Assembly (NCBI GenBank): GCA_016721845.1
Contig: JADKHK010000004.1
Location: 1 to 26,907 of the forward strand
Length of the DNA stretch: 26,907 nt
Direction: 5' to 3'
Origin: Lysobacterales bacterium
Lineage (GTDB): Bacteria > Pseudomonadota > Gammaproteobacteria > Xanthomonadales > Ahniellaceae
Position 1 is the stretch's first letter. Each line of letters starts with the position of its first letter. Both the position numbers and the translations under genes were made by a program. The notes beneath the pieces were generated by a model, which saw only the letters and a list, made by a program, of their open reading frames with translations, was not told the DNA's origin and did not search any database. Shown here one piece after another: positions 1 to 8,913 of this stretch.

Positions 1-1
1 G

Positions 2-334
2 ATCTGGGGCACGGGCACGCCGTTGCGCGAGTTTCTGCACGCCGACGACCTGGCCGACGCGGCCGTGTTCCTGATGCGGAACTACAGTGACGAATCCTTC
101 ATCAACGTCGGCGTGGGCGAGGATCTGAGCATCCTCGCGCTGGCGGAACTCGTGGCGGAGGTGGTCGGCTTCGATGGCACGATCACCACCGATCCTTCGA
201 AACCCGATGGCACGCCGCGCAAGCTGATGGACGTGTCGCGACTGCACGCGCTCGGCTGGCGCCATCGCATCGCACTGCGAGACGGCATCGCCACGACTTA
301 CGCCTGGTTCCGCACCGCGTCGGGACTGGCCTGA
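2..334 (+). CDS. fcl: GDP-L-fucose synthase, C-terminal part (5' end outside window)
   Basis: The reading frame is open from base 2 and ends at a TGA at 334, giving about 110 residues. It matches the C-terminal substrate-binding half of GDP-fucose synthases (short-chain dehydrogenase/epimerase fold): REFLHADDLADA near the start, FINVGVGEDLSI in the middle, then SKPDGTPRKLMDV and LGW before the C-terminal helix. The family converts GDP-4-keto-6-deoxymannose to GDP-L-fucose with NADPH in the cytoplasm. The catalytic Ser-Tyr-Lys part lies upstream of the window. It would supply a fucosyl donor to the polysaccharide made by the genes that follow. Its last 37 bases overlap the tail of the convergent wecA-like gene. 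No frameshift is seen. Confidence 0.93.
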   Translation: MWGTGTPLREFLHADDLADAAVFLMRNYSDESFINVGVGEDLSILALAELVAEVVGFDGTITTDPSKPDGTPRKLMDVSRLHALGWRHRIALRDGIATTYAWFRTASGLA

Positions 335-1431
335 GCGGGCGCCGGCAGGAACCGGCCCCAGAAGCGCGCGACGCGGAACAGGGCCACGGCGCGTGCGCGC
401 TTCGCGGTGACCGCGAACCAGATCAGCAACAGCACGCCATAGGCGCCGAGCAGCAGCGGTTCGGCGATGTTCCAGCGCAGGCATTGCCCGATCACGAGGC
501 CGCACACGCCGGTGAACACGGCCAGGCCCACGGCGGTCGAGGCCGGACCGAAGCCGGCGTCGCGCATGATGTGGTGGATGTGGTCGTGGTCGGCCGAGAA
601 CGGCGAACGCCCGGCCATCATCCGGCGCACGATCAGCACCAGGCAATCGATCACCGGCACCGGCGCCAGCCACAGCGCCAACACCGGACTCACGGGATGG
701 CCTTCGTTCTGGGTCAAACGGAAACACGCCCAGGCGACCACGAGCCCGAGCAGGGCGCTGCCGGAATTGCCCATGAACGCGTGCGCGCGGCGGCGTCCCG
801 GGAAGCGGAAGTTGAACAACAGGAAGCCGACGATCGCGCCGATCAGCACCGCCGAACGTTCGGCCAACATCACGTTGCCGGAATAGCCGGCGGCGGCCAG
901 CACCAGGATCAGCGCGGTCAGCATCAAGGTTCCGGCGAGGCCGTCGACGCCGTCGATCATGTTCAGCGCATTGATCAGCCCAACGGTGGCGAGCACCGTC
1001 AACGGCAGCGACAGCGCCCCGAGCGCGAACGCGCCGGCACCGAACACCGGGCCGATCGACTCGATGCGCACGCCGCCGCCAAAGATCAGGATCAGCGCCG
1101 CCACGATCTGGATCAGGATGCGCCAGTACCAGCGCAGGTCGTGGCGGTCGTCGAGCCAGCCGGTGATCACCAGCAAGGCGCCGGCGACCAGCAGCGACCC
1201 CATCGCGGCCGAGGGCGACGAGGTCGCGAACACGGCCACGACCATGCCGAGGTACATCGCCAGGCCGCCGGTGGCCGGCGTCACGTGTCCATGGTTCTTG
1301 CGATCGGTCGGGTGGTCGACCAGGCCAAGCCGGTGCGCGAGCGGAAACAGCGCCCACATCGCCAGCACGGTGATCCCCAGCGACCAGGCGAATCCATGCC
1401 AGGTCAGCGTGTCCAATCCGTCGAAGTGCAT
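298..1431 (-). CDS. WecA-type undecaprenyl-phosphate glycosyl-1-phosphate transferase
   Basis: This intact 377-residue polytopic membrane protein belongs to glycosyltransferase family 4 (MraY/WecA/WbpL). Diagnostic pieces are DHPTDRKNHGHVTPATGG near the N-terminus, the Asp-rich DDRHDL loop, NMIDGVDGLAG (catalytic Asp motif) and DHDHIHH (the HxHH nucleotide-sugar motif) in a late cytoplasmic loop. About ten hydrophobic segments separate these loops. The family transfers a HexNAc-1-phosphate from its UDP-sugar to undecaprenyl phosphate on the inner face of the membrane, starting O-antigen or exopolysaccharide units. The ATG at 1431 gives a normal N-terminus. The gene is divergent from the cpsB-like gene and overlaps the 3' end of fcl. 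The exact sugar cannot be read from the sequence. Confidence 0.9.
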   Translation of the reverse strand: MHFDGLDTLTWHGFAWSLGITVLAMWALFPLAHRLGLVDHPTDRKNHGHVTPATGGLAMYLGMVVAVFATSSPSAAMGSLLVAGALLVITGWLDDRHDLRWYWRILIQIVAALILIFGGGVRIESIGPVFGAGAFALGALSLPLTVLATVGLINALNMIDGVDGLAGTLMLTALILVLAAAGYSGNVMLAERSAVLIGAIVGFLLFNFRFPGRRRAHAFMGNSGSALLGLVVAWACFRLTQNEGHPVSPVLALWLAPVPVIDCLVLIVRRMMAGRSPFSADHDHIHHIMRDAGFGPASTAVGLAVFTGVCGLVIGQCLRWNIAEPLLLGAYGVLLLIWFAVTAKRARAVALFRVARFWGRFLPAPAQASPDAVRNQA

Positions 1432-1568
1432 CGAATCTCTCCCGGATCCGCGGCCCGGTTCATGTATCGGTTTGTATCATCGTTCCGAATACGGTCACAA
1501 TCGCGCGGCATGCTGGGCTTCGGGGGCCCGGCGTTTCCCCCATTCACTGGACAAGGTGCAACACCCCC

Positions 1569-2366
1569 GTGATCGATCTGCATTGTCACCTGTTGCCCGG
1601 CATCGACGACGGCGCGCCCGATCTGGAGGCCGCGCTGGCGATGGCGCGCATCGCGGTCGCCGACGGCATCACCGTCACGGCGTGCACGCCGCACATCTAT
1701 CCCGGATTGTACGAAAACAACGCCGTCGGCATCCGCAAGGCGATCGCCACCCTGCAGATGATGCTCGACCGCCAGGGCATTGCGCTGCGCCTGGTCGATG
1801 GCGCCGACGCCCATGTCGTGCCGGAACTGGTCGATGGCCTGAAAGCCGGACGCATCCCAACCCTGGCCGGTTCGCGCTACTTCCTGTTCGAGCCGGCGCA
1901 TCATGTGGCGACGCCGCGACTGGAAGAGACCGCGTTCAACGCCATGGCCGCGGGCTTCATCCCGGTGCTGACGCATCCGGAACGCCTGACCTGGATCGAG
2001 TCGCATTACGCGATGTTCCAGCGCCTGGCCAAGGCCGGCGCGTGGATGCAGCTGACTGCCGGCGCCGTGACCGGCCGTTTCGGGCGCAAGCCGCAATACT
2101 GGGCCGAAAAGATGCTGGACGAGGGCATCGTCGCGATCATCGCCACCGACGCCCATCGCGCCGACCGCCGCCCGCCGCTGCTGGCCGAAGCGCGTGACGC
2201 CGCGGCCAAGCGACTCGGCGCCGCGGAGGCCACGCACCTCGTCTGCACGCGTCCGCAGGGTATTCTGGACAACGTCGCGCCGAACGCGCTGCCGCCGCTG
2301 CCCGCCGCGGGTCGGCCGAAACAGCCGACCGGCGGCTTTTGGCGTCGCCTGTTCCGACCGGCATAA
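1569..2366 (+). CDS. CpsB/YwqE-type PHP-family protein-tyrosine phosphatase
   Basis: This 265-residue protein starts at a GTG whose next codons give IDLHCHLLPGIDDGA, the metal-binding HxH motif of PHP-domain tyrosine phosphatases (CpsB, YwqE, Wzb-like). ACTPHIYPG, a later THPER and the C-terminal TDAHRADRR supply further metal ligands of the fold. The family uses a metal cluster to remove phosphate from the tyrosine tail of bacterial tyrosine kinases. Such a kinase is encoded two genes downstream, so the two are probably a phosphorylation-cycle pair controlling polysaccharide length and export. The GTG start is chosen because the family motif begins at the very N-terminus. The gap before the Wza-type gene is only 44 bases. 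The gene is intact. Confidence 0.9.
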   Translation: MIDLHCHLLPGIDDGAPDLEAALAMARIAVADGITVTACTPHIYPGLYENNAVGIRKAIATLQMMLDRQGIALRLVDGADAHVVPELVDGLKAGRIPTLAGSRYFLFEPAHHVATPRLEETAFNAMAAGFIPVLTHPERLTWIESHYAMFQRLAKAGAWMQLTAGAVTGRFGRKPQYWAEKMLDEGIVAIIATDAHRADRRPPLLAEARDAAAKRLGAAEATHLVCTRPQGILDNVAPNALPPLPAAGRPKQPTGGFWRRLFRPA

Positions 2367-2382
2367 TCATTGCTAGCGGAAA

Positions 2383-2398
2383 TGTGACGCAGTTCGCA
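2383..2398. promoter_or_regulatory. Possible CRP/Clp-like binding site upstream of the Wza-type gene
   Basis: The half-site TGTGA (2383-2387) is followed after six bases by TCGCA (2394-2398). This is one mismatch from the CRP/Clp consensus TGTGA-N6-TCACA. It sits 12 bases before the ATG at 2411, close enough to act in repression or to belong to a promoter very near the start. A related sequence lies before the C25 peptidase gene. Xanthomonad Clp proteins respond to cyclic di-GMP and control exopolysaccharide genes, which would fit, but this is only a consensus match. Confidence 0.35.
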
Positions 2399-2410
2399 CT
2401 TTGGACCCCC

Positions 2411-3124
2411 ATGCATCGATTGCTCGCCCTCTTCCTGATCGTCCTCGCCCTGCTCTCCGGCTGCGCTTCCAATACCGGCGGGCTGAAGAGCGGCACCGCC
2501 AAGGCCGTGACCTCGACGTCCACGTTGCCGGTACCCGACACCACCTCGGACTCGGGCGCCTATCTCGGCGTCTCGGACTACCGCGTCGGCCCGCTCGACC
2601 TGCTCGAGGTGTCGGTGTTCCAGGTGCCGGACCTGAATCGCACCGTGCGCATCAACACCTCGGGCCAGATCTCGCTGCCGCTGATCGGCGCGATCCGGGC
2701 CGGCGGCCGCACCGTCTCGGAACTCGAGGTCGAGATCGCCGCAAGGCTCGAAGCCCAGTACCTGCAGAGTCCGCAGGTCACGGTGTTCGTCAAGGAATTC
2801 TCCAGCCAGCGCCTGACCGTCGAAGGGGCGGTGAAACAGCCGGGCATCTACCCGATCACCGGCAAGACCAGCCTGTTGCAGGCGATCGCGCTGGCCAAGG
2901 GCTTCGAAGACCTGGCCGACCAGCGCTCGGTGATCGTGTTCCGCATGATCGAGGGCAAGAAGATGGCGGCGCTGTTCGACATTCGCCAGATCCGCGCCGG
3001 CGAGCTCGAAGACCCGCAACTGTATGGCGACGACATCGTCGTCGTGGAAACCTCCGGCGTGCGCAGCGCGTACAAGAGCCTGGTCGACAGCCTGCGCGGG
3101 CTGATCGGTTTCGCGACCCTCTGA
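2411..3124 (+). CDS. Wza-type polysaccharide export lipoprotein
   Basis: The start is set at the ATG at 2411, because it gives a lipoprotein signal peptide (MHRLLALFLIVLALLSGC, lipobox LSGC); an earlier in-frame codon at 2339 would bury it inside the previous gene. The 237-residue product has the polysaccharide-export (Poly_export) domain: YRVGPLDLLEVSVFQVPDL, then SGQISLPLIGAIRAGG. A SLBB-type beta-grasp segment follows (VEGAVKQPGIYPITGKTSLL). The family forms the outer-membrane channel for capsule or exopolysaccharide, working with the periplasmic part of the Wzz/BY-kinase encoded nine bases downstream. The protein is shorter than E. coli Wza (about 380 residues) and has only one clear SLBB domain, common in compact Wza relatives. 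The gene is intact. Confidence 0.92.
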   Translation: MHRLLALFLIVLALLSGCASNTGGLKSGTAKAVTSTSTLPVPDTTSDSGAYLGVSDYRVGPLDLLEVSVFQVPDLNRTVRINTSGQISLPLIGAIRAGGRTVSELEVEIAARLEAQYLQSPQVTVFVKEFSSQRLTVEGAVKQPGIYPITGKTSLLQAIALAKGFEDLADQRSVIVFRMIEGKKMAALFDIRQIRAGELEDPQLYGDDIVVVETSGVRSAYKSLVDSLRGLIGFATL

Positions 3125-3128
3125 AGGA
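3124..3128 (+). promoter_or_regulatory. Ribosome binding site for the Wzz/BY-kinase gene
   Basis: AAGGA overlaps the stop codon of the Wza-type gene and lies five bases before the ATG at 3134. The site supports that start and suggests translational coupling of the two genes. Confidence 0.6.
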
Positions 3129-3133
3129 ACACG

Positions 3134-5441
3134 ATGAGTTCAAGACCCCACGACAAGGATTCCGGCGGCAGCCAACTGCCGGTGCCGGCGGTCGCGCGCG
3201 GTGGCGAATTGCGCACCGTCGACAGCGTCAGCCCGGGCATGGTGCTGGCCGAATTGCGCAAGGCCGAAGCGCCCGCCGACGACGAGATCAACCTGCTCGA
3301 CTACTGGAACATCCTGGTCAAGCGGCGCTGGATCGTCCTTAGCTTCGGGCTGATCGCGATGACCGTGGCTTTCGTCAATACCTTGCTGATGGTTCCAGTG
3401 TATCGCACCGGCGCGACCATCCAGATTGATCGTGACACCTTGAATGTCGTGAACGTTGAAGGCGTCAACCCCCAAATGACTCCACGACTGGGAGTTCTAC
3501 GAAACGCAGTACCAGTTGCTGCGGCCGCAGCCTTGCCGAACGTGTCGCGTCCGAACTGAAGCTGGGCTCCGATTCTTCCATGCGGCAACAGAACCTGCCT
3601 TCGCCTTGGTCGGCCTTGCTCGGCTCATTGTTCGGCGGCAAAAAGGCGAAGACGCCGGTCAACTACAAGGTCGAGGACGACCGCCTCTATGCCGGCATGG
3701 TCTCGGGCGGACTGACGATCGAACCCGTCGAAGAATCTCGACTCGTCAACATCCTGTTTGACAGCCCCGATCCGCAATTCGCCGCACGCGCCGCGAACGC
3801 GGTCGCCGAGGCCTTCATCGCGACCAACATTGAACGCCGCTTCGATGCCTCGTCCTATGCCAAGGGCTATCTCGAAGACCGGCTGGCGCAGCTGAAGCAG
3901 AAGCTCGAGGACTCGGAGCGCGAACTGGTCGCGTTCGCGCAGAAGGAACAGATTCTTTCGGCGAACAACAACCAGACCCTGATCGAGCAGAACCTCGGCG
4001 AGCTCAATTCCGCGGTCGGCCAGGCCCAGGGCGCGCGCATCCGCGCCGAGGCGCGCTGGCGCCAGGCGCAGGCCAGCCGCGGTGCCGCGCTGCCCGCGGA
4101 AATGCTCGAAGGGTCCAACATCCGGCCGCTGCAGGAACGCCGCTCGACCCTGAAGAGCACGTTTCAGGAGAAGCTGCGCCTGTACAAGCCGGAATATCCG
4201 GAAATGAAGCAGTTGCAGGCGCAGATCGACGAAGTCGACCGCCAGATCGTCGCCGAGATCGAAGGCATCAAGGCCACGGTCAAGGCCGAGTACGACTCGG
4301 CGCTGACGCAGGAAACCCTGCTGCGCGAGCAACTCACCCAGATCAAGACCGAGACCCTGGACCTGCAGAGCCGCTCGATCGACTACAACATCCTGCAGCG
4401 CGAAGTCACCACCAACCGCGAGCTCTACGACGGCCTGCTGCAGCGCTACAAGGAAATCGGCGTCGCCGGCGGCGTCAGCAGCAACAACATCTCGATCGTC
4501 GACCGCGCCCAGGTGCCGGGCGGCCCGTACAAGCCGAACATGCGCCGCAACCTGATGATCGGCCTGCTGCTCGGGCTGTTCCTCGGCGTGCTGCTGGCGC
4601 TGCTGCTCGAATACCTCGACGACACCGTGAAGTCGCCGGAAGACATCGAGAAGAAGCTGCACCTGGTCAACCTCGGCGTGATCCCGAAGCTCGGCAAGGA
4701 CATCACCCCGGCCGAAGCCTTGGTCGATATCCGCTCCGGGTTCGCCGAAGCCTATCGCTCGGTGCGCACGGCCTTGCAGTTCTCGACCGAGAGCGGCGTG
4801 CCGGCGGTCCTCGTGGTCACCAGCACCCAGCCCGGCGAAGGCAAGAGCACCACCGCGAAGTCGCTGGCGCGCAATTTCGCCCTGCTCGGCAAGCGCGTGC
4901 TGCTGATCGATGCCGACCTGCGCAATCCGTCGCTGCACCGCGTGTTCGAGCTCGACAACGCGATGGGCCTGAGCAACTGCCTGTCCGGCTCGGCCAAGCC
5001 GGGACAGTGCATCCATCGCGTCGACCAGGCCGGCATCTCGATCATGCTGAGCGGTCCGTTGCCGCCGAATCCGGCCGAGCTGCTGGCCGGCCCGCGCATG
5101 GTCAGCCTGCTGACGCAGGCGCAGGAACGCTTCGACCAGATCATCATCGACGCGCCGCCGGTGCTCGGCCTCGCCGATGCGCCGATCCTCCGGCAACCTC
5201 GCCAGGGGCACCCCTGCTCGTGGTCGAGGCCGGACGCACCAAGGTCGGCGCGGCACAGACGACGATCAAGCGCCTGCTCGCGGCGCGCACGCGCCTGCTC
5301 GGCGTGGTCCTGACCAAGTTCGACGCCAAGACCGCCGGCTACGGCTACGGCGGCTACGGCTACAGCAGCTACCAGTACTACAGCTACGGCAATGCCGCGC
5401 CGAAGAAGCTGACGGCGCGCCGCGACGGCGACGCGGGATGA
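3134..5441 (+). CDS. Wzz chain-length / BY-type tyrosine kinase fusion (frameshifted)
   Basis: Pieces in three frames make one protein of about 770 residues. The N-terminal Wzz part (INLLDYWNILVKRRW, then a first membrane helix) changes frame near 3480, where DWEFYETQYQLLR continues, and again near 3527, where SLAERVASEL resumes. A long periplasmic coiled coil follows, then a second membrane helix (4550-4610). The kinase domain has Walker A (GEGKSTT), Walker A' (LLIDADLR) and Walker B (IIIDAPPV). Two more shifts at about 5190 and 5213 precede LLVVEAGRTKVGAAQTT and the tyrosine cluster YGYGGYGYSSYQYYSYGN. The family co-polymerises exopolysaccharide and autophosphorylates on that tail; the CpsB-like protein should reverse this. 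Both broken sites keep family sequence on each side, so read or assembly errors are likelier than a dead gene. The stop overlaps the next ATG. Confidence 0.9.
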
Positions 5442-6856
5442 GCTGGGAAGCGCTGGACCTGGCCTTGACGCTGCATGCGGCGCCGGGCCTCGTCGGCGAA
5501 CTGCGCGGTCGCCCGCTGCCGGCCGGCATCACGCGCCTGTTGCGGGTGGCGCTGGGCCAGCCCGACAGCCTCGCCGAAGCGAGCGAAGTCACCGGCCAGT
5601 CCGCCGCCCGCCTGGTCGATGCCGCGCGCTTCTTCGTCGAGCAGCAACTGCTGGCGCGCGAGGTCGAGCATGACCCGTGGCGCGTGCTCGGCGTCCACCC
5701 GCAGGGGTCCGAGATCGAGCTGCGCGCCAATCATCATCTGCTGGTGCGACTGGTGCATCCGGATCGCGGCGACGACTGGGCGTCGGCACACGCCGAACGC
5801 GTCAATCGCGCATGGCGCTTGCTGCGCCATGCCGAAGACCGTGCCGCCCTCGTGGTCACGCCGCCGACGGCGTCGCGCGCGACCGCCGAGGCCTGGACCG
5901 CGCAGCGCGTCGACGTGCCGGCGCCGGCGCCCTTGGCCGACGCCGTGCCGCCGCCCGCCGCACGTCGCGGATACCGGCGCTGGGCGACGGCGGCGATCGC
6001 GACCGTCGTCGCAACGGCCGCCGTGTGGTGGTCGATCCCGTCCGAAGACGACCGCACCGCAGCGGTCGCGCCGCCGCCACCCGCCGACTGGTACGCCGAC
6101 GCACAGATCGATTCATTCGAGTCCGCCGATGGGATGGCCGCACCGCTGGATGAACTCGTTCCCATCGCCGCGATCGCTCCCATCTCTGCCGACGCGATCG
6201 CTGCACCGACCGCAGTCGCGGATCCGCCGTCGTCTTCCAAGCATGGCGAACCCGCACCGTCCTTGACCGACGGTCCACCCCGTTCGGCGGCATCGGAACG
6301 CCCGACGTCGAAGCGCTCGCCGCTCCTCCCGACACCAGGCGCGACAACGACGTCGACATCGACGCTTGCATCCAGTTCGTCCGTCGTCGAAACCTCGGCC
6401 TCGGCCGTCGTGCAGTTGCCGATCCCGGACGCTGTCGACACACTGATGCCCGACGTCGGCGACCCGGCGGCAGCAACCGCGCAACCACTGGATGCCGACG
6501 CGGGCCAAGCCTTGTTGCGCGAATTCCGTTCGCGTTACGCCGAGGGCGATCTTGGCGGATTGCTAAAACTGTATGCACGCGAGGTGCATGCCGAACATCG
6601 ATACTTCGGGCAGATCGCCAACGAATATTCGCGTTTGTTCAAGAACAGTCAGCAGCGATACATCGACTTCAGTGACGTCCACTGGCGGCGGCTGGACGAT
6701 CGGCTCCTCGGAAACGGTCGGTACGAGACCGGATATCGCCGATTGGGCAACCTGCGCAAGCACCTCGAAAGGGGTCGCGTCGAAGTGGAGCTGGTTCTCG
6801 AAGGCGACGAATCTCGTTTGCGCCGATTCGAACGACTCCAGGGCTCGCGTTCATGA
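5438..6856 (+). CDS. J-domain membrane protein with C-terminal NTF2/SnoaL-like domain
   Basis: The ATG at 5438 overlaps the kinase stop (ATGA), giving a 472-residue product. Residues about 70-125 form a J-domain-like segment: DPWRVLGVHPQGSEIELR, then LVRLVHPDRGDDW with the HPD tripeptide, then NRAWRLLR. A proline/alanine linker leads to one membrane helix (ATAAIATVVATAAVWW, about 185-200), followed by a long low-complexity Ser/Thr/Ala/Pro region. The last 115 residues (LLREFRSRYAEGDLGGLLKLYA onward, ending RRFERLQGS) look like an NTF2/SnoaL-type alpha+beta domain that would lie in the periplasm. HPD loops stimulate Hsp70 ATPase, so a DnaK link is possible but unproven. Position inside the operon suggests a role in assembling or regulating the export machine. 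The exact function is unknown. Confidence 0.8.
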   Translation: MSWEALDLALTLHAAPGLVGELRGRPLPAGITRLLRVALGQPDSLAEASEVTGQSAARLVDAARFFVEQQLLAREVEHDPWRVLGVHPQGSEIELRANHHLLVRLVHPDRGDDWASAHAERVNRAWRLLRHAEDRAALVVTPPTASRATAEAWTAQRVDVPAPAPLADAVPPPAARRGYRRWATAAIATVVATAAVWWSIPSEDDRTAAVAPPPPADWYADAQIDSFESADGMAAPLDELVPIAAIAPISADAIAAPTAVADPPSSSKHGEPAPSLTDGPPRSAASERPTSKRSPLLPTPGATTTSTSTLASSSSVVETSASAVVQLPIPDAVDTLMPDVGDPAAATAQPLDADAGQALLREFRSRYAEGDLGGLLKLYAREVHAEHRYFGQIANEYSRLFKNSQQRYIDFSDVHWRRLDDRLLGNGRYETGYRRLGNLRKHLERGRVEVELVLEGDESRLRRFERLQGSRS

Positions 6857-8075
6857 TGCGGCGCATGCTCTTTGCCGCGCTGCTGGGGATGGTGTTGGCC
6901 GCGTCGTGGGTCATCGTTCGCATTGGCATTGCCGATGCGCTGGCGGAGGCGCAGCCGGAAGCGGCTCTGGCTTGGTGGCCCTCGCATCGAGCGGCACTGC
7001 TGTCGACCGCCACCGCGGCAGCAGAGGCGCCGCAGCGTTCTCTGGAGGCAATCGCTGTTGCACGCCAAGTCTGGCGCGCGCGCCGCTGTCCGGAACCGCG
7101 TTCCGCGTCATCGCACGCAGTGCCGAGATCGAAGGCGATGTTCCGACCGCACTGGCGAACTACCGGATCGCTGCGCATCGCGCACCACGCGATCGTGCGA
7201 CCCATGCGTGGCTGGTCAATCATGCGGCGTCCCGAGGGGATTTCGAAACCGCCTTGTTCCACATCGATCAATTGCTGCGAATCGCCCCGGGCCTGCGAAC
7301 AGAGCTGCAACCCGTGCTCGGATCGATGATCAGTCTCGCCGAGGCGCGAACGCCGTTGTTGCGACTGATGGGTGAGACCGGACCGCCTTGGAGGAGTCCT
7401 TTCTTGCAATGGTGGAGCCAGCAACCTGAGGCCGCCCCGACCCTGGCCGCGATTTTCGCGCCATTGCGCTCGGCGCCCCATCCGTTGACCGAACAGGAGC
7501 GACGCTTCTGGATCGACCGCCTGTTGCGCGAAGGTCGCGTCGGCCAAGCACACTTTCTCTGGATTGAGGCCTTGCCCGAGACGCGTCGCAAGACCGTCGG
7601 CAATGTCGTCGACGGCGGTTTCGAGCTGCCGCCCGACAACGCCGGGTTCGGGTGGTACTTCAATCCGATTGCCGGCGCGACCATCCACCAGGAATCAACG
7701 CCGGGAGTCGGTGGCTCGCAGGCCCTGGTCCTTGATTTCCACGACCGACGCGTCGCCTTCGCCCATGTTCAGCAGCGGCTGGCGCTGCCGTCCGGACACT
7801 ACCTCCTGCAAGGACGGACTCGGCTTGACGGCCTGCGCAATGAACGCGGCCTGCATTGGCAGCTGCGTTGCGACGGCGGCCGCGTGATTGCCGAGAGCGA
7901 GCGCTTCCAGGGAAACAGCCGGTGGCGTGATTTCGAAGTCGGGTTCGAACGACCCTCCGAATCCTGCAGCGGCCAAATCCTGCTGCTGCGCCTCGACGCG
8001 CGCATCGCGCCCGAACAAATGATCGGCGGTCGAATCTGGTTCGACGATCTACGCATCACGCGTGTGACGCATTGA
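6853..8075 (+). CDS. Membrane-anchored TPR-like protein with C-terminal beta-sandwich (one frameshift)
   Basis: The ATG at 6853 overlaps the previous stop by four bases. An N-terminal helix (MLFAALLGMVLAASWVIVRI) is a membrane anchor or uncleaved signal. Helical repeat-like segments follow (PEAALAWWPSHRAALL; PTALANYRIAAHRAPRDRA; GDFETALFHIDQLLRIAPG), typical of tetratricopeptide proteins. The frame changes once, near 7065-7090, inside a GC-dinucleotide run, and the helical repeats continue after it. The last 150 residues (from VVDGGFELPPDNAGFGWYF to IWFDDLRITR) resemble a carbohydrate-binding-like jelly roll. The protein is about 407 residues. It is co-transcribed with the Wzz kinase genes and may act as a periplasmic scaffold for polymer assembly. 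No specific family is recognised and no catalytic motif is seen. Confidence 0.72.
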
Positions 8076-8149
8076 CCATGGAGACAATTTGATGCGATCC
8101 TGTTACCCGATTGCGAGTTGCGACAGCGACTTGCCAACTCAGCCCTCTC

Positions 8150-8153
8150 GGAG
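8150..8153 (+). promoter_or_regulatory. Ribosome binding site deciding the start of the FecR-like gene
   Basis: GGAG lies six bases before the ATG at 8160. An upstream in-frame codon at 8118 would add 14 residues before the signal peptide and has no such site, so 8160 is preferred. Confidence 0.6.
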
Positions 8154-8159
8154 CATGAA

Positions 8160-8849
8160 ATGAGAACTTTTTTGTTTGGCGCGCTGTTCTTCGCGCTGAC
8201 CATCGGACAAGCCAAGGCCGCCGACGCCGTTGCGGCGCCGCTCCAGGCGACGTTGAAGGAGTTCACTGGCTCCGTCTTGGTCAATCAGGGCGAGCAATTC
8301 GTTGACCTCGCCCCCGGCACCAATCTGCGGCCCGGCGATCAGGTCATGGCGATGGAAGAGTCCAAGGCGCTCGTTCGCTATTTCGATGACTGCGAAGTCG
8401 AGGTCGAAGCCGGCAATGTCTATACGATCGACGAGCGGCTGCCTTGCCCGTGCCTGAACTTCAAGGACGAGAAAGAGCCGGTCGCGACGGTGGTCGAGTC
8501 GACCGGCGACCTTGCTCTGCGCCAGGCGAACGATCAGTTTTCCCCGATTTCCGCCGGTCAGGTGCTGCATGTCGGCGATCAGGTCCGGGTCGCCACCGAG
8601 TCGCGCGGCGTGTTCGAGTTTCGCGATGGTTGCCGCGAGGAAGTGTCGGAGTCGAAAGACTTCACGGTCCCTGACCGTTCACCGTGCCTGTGTGCGGCGC
8701 TGGCGTTCGACCAGGTCGCACCCGCGACCGGTGGCTCCTTGTTGACTCAGCCGCGCGTGATCATTCCCAGCGTGCTGGTGGCGACCTGCCTGGCGATCGA
8801 CGCCGGTGACGACAAGCTCAATTGCAAGGATGATCCGGCCAGCCCGTGA
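8160..8849 (+). CDS. Secreted protein with two tandem FecR-like domains
   Basis: The ATG at 8160 gives a clean Sec signal peptide (MRTFLFGALFFALTIGQAKA, cleavage after AKA). The roughly 210-residue mature part is an internal duplication. Unit 1 runs from LKEFTGSVLVNQGEQFV to LPCPC and unit 2 from VVESTGDLALRQANDQFS to SPCLC. Each has the FecR-type pattern of a G-x-V/L strand, then L/V-x-x-GDQV, then a strand with (D/G)C, and each ends in P-C-x-C. The tail is hydrophobic (IIPSVLVATCLAI) followed by an acidic end. FecR-like beta domains occur in periplasmic sensors and in exopolysaccharide loci. No transmembrane sensor part is present, so this is probably a periplasmic structural or binding protein. 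An 84-base gap separates it from the TPR-like gene, and a strong terminator follows. The gene is intact. Confidence 0.75.
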   Translation: MRTFLFGALFFALTIGQAKAADAVAAPLQATLKEFTGSVLVNQGEQFVDLAPGTNLRPGDQVMAMEESKALVRYFDDCEVEVEAGNVYTIDERLPCPCLNFKDEKEPVATVVESTGDLALRQANDQFSPISAGQVLHVGDQVRVATESRGVFEFRDGCREEVSESKDFTVPDRSPCLCAALAFDQVAPATGGSLLTQPRVIIPSVLVATCLAIDAGDDKLNCKDDPASP

Positions 8850-8870
8850 TCGTTCGCATTGACGTCCACC

Positions 8871-8896
8871 GAACGGGCCGCTGACGCGGCCCGTTC
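8871..8896 (+). terminator. Strong stem-loop terminator after the FecR-like gene
   Basis: An 11-base perfect stem (GAACGGGCCGC and its complement) with a TGAC loop is followed by CGTTTCC. It lies 22 bases after the stop at 8849, so it probably ends the polysaccharide transcript. The U-tract is short, so termination may be partial and allow some read-through into the ligase gene. Confidence 0.7.
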
Positions 8897-8913
8897 CGTT
8901 TCCGGAGTCCGCC

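Noticed and set aside
1472..1501. Promoter TTGTAT / CACAAT before the cpsB-like gene
   Set aside because: Both hexamers are poor and spaced 18 bases; not better than chance in this gap.
484..1572. Long plus-strand open frame antisense to the wecA-like gene
   Set aside because: His/Arg/Gln-rich composition typical of a GC-rich shadow frame; the minus frame has clear family motifs.
3625..5256. Long minus-strand open frame opposite the BY-kinase
   Set aside because: Mirror of the coding strand's codon bias; no motifs, and the plus strand carries the Walker motifs.
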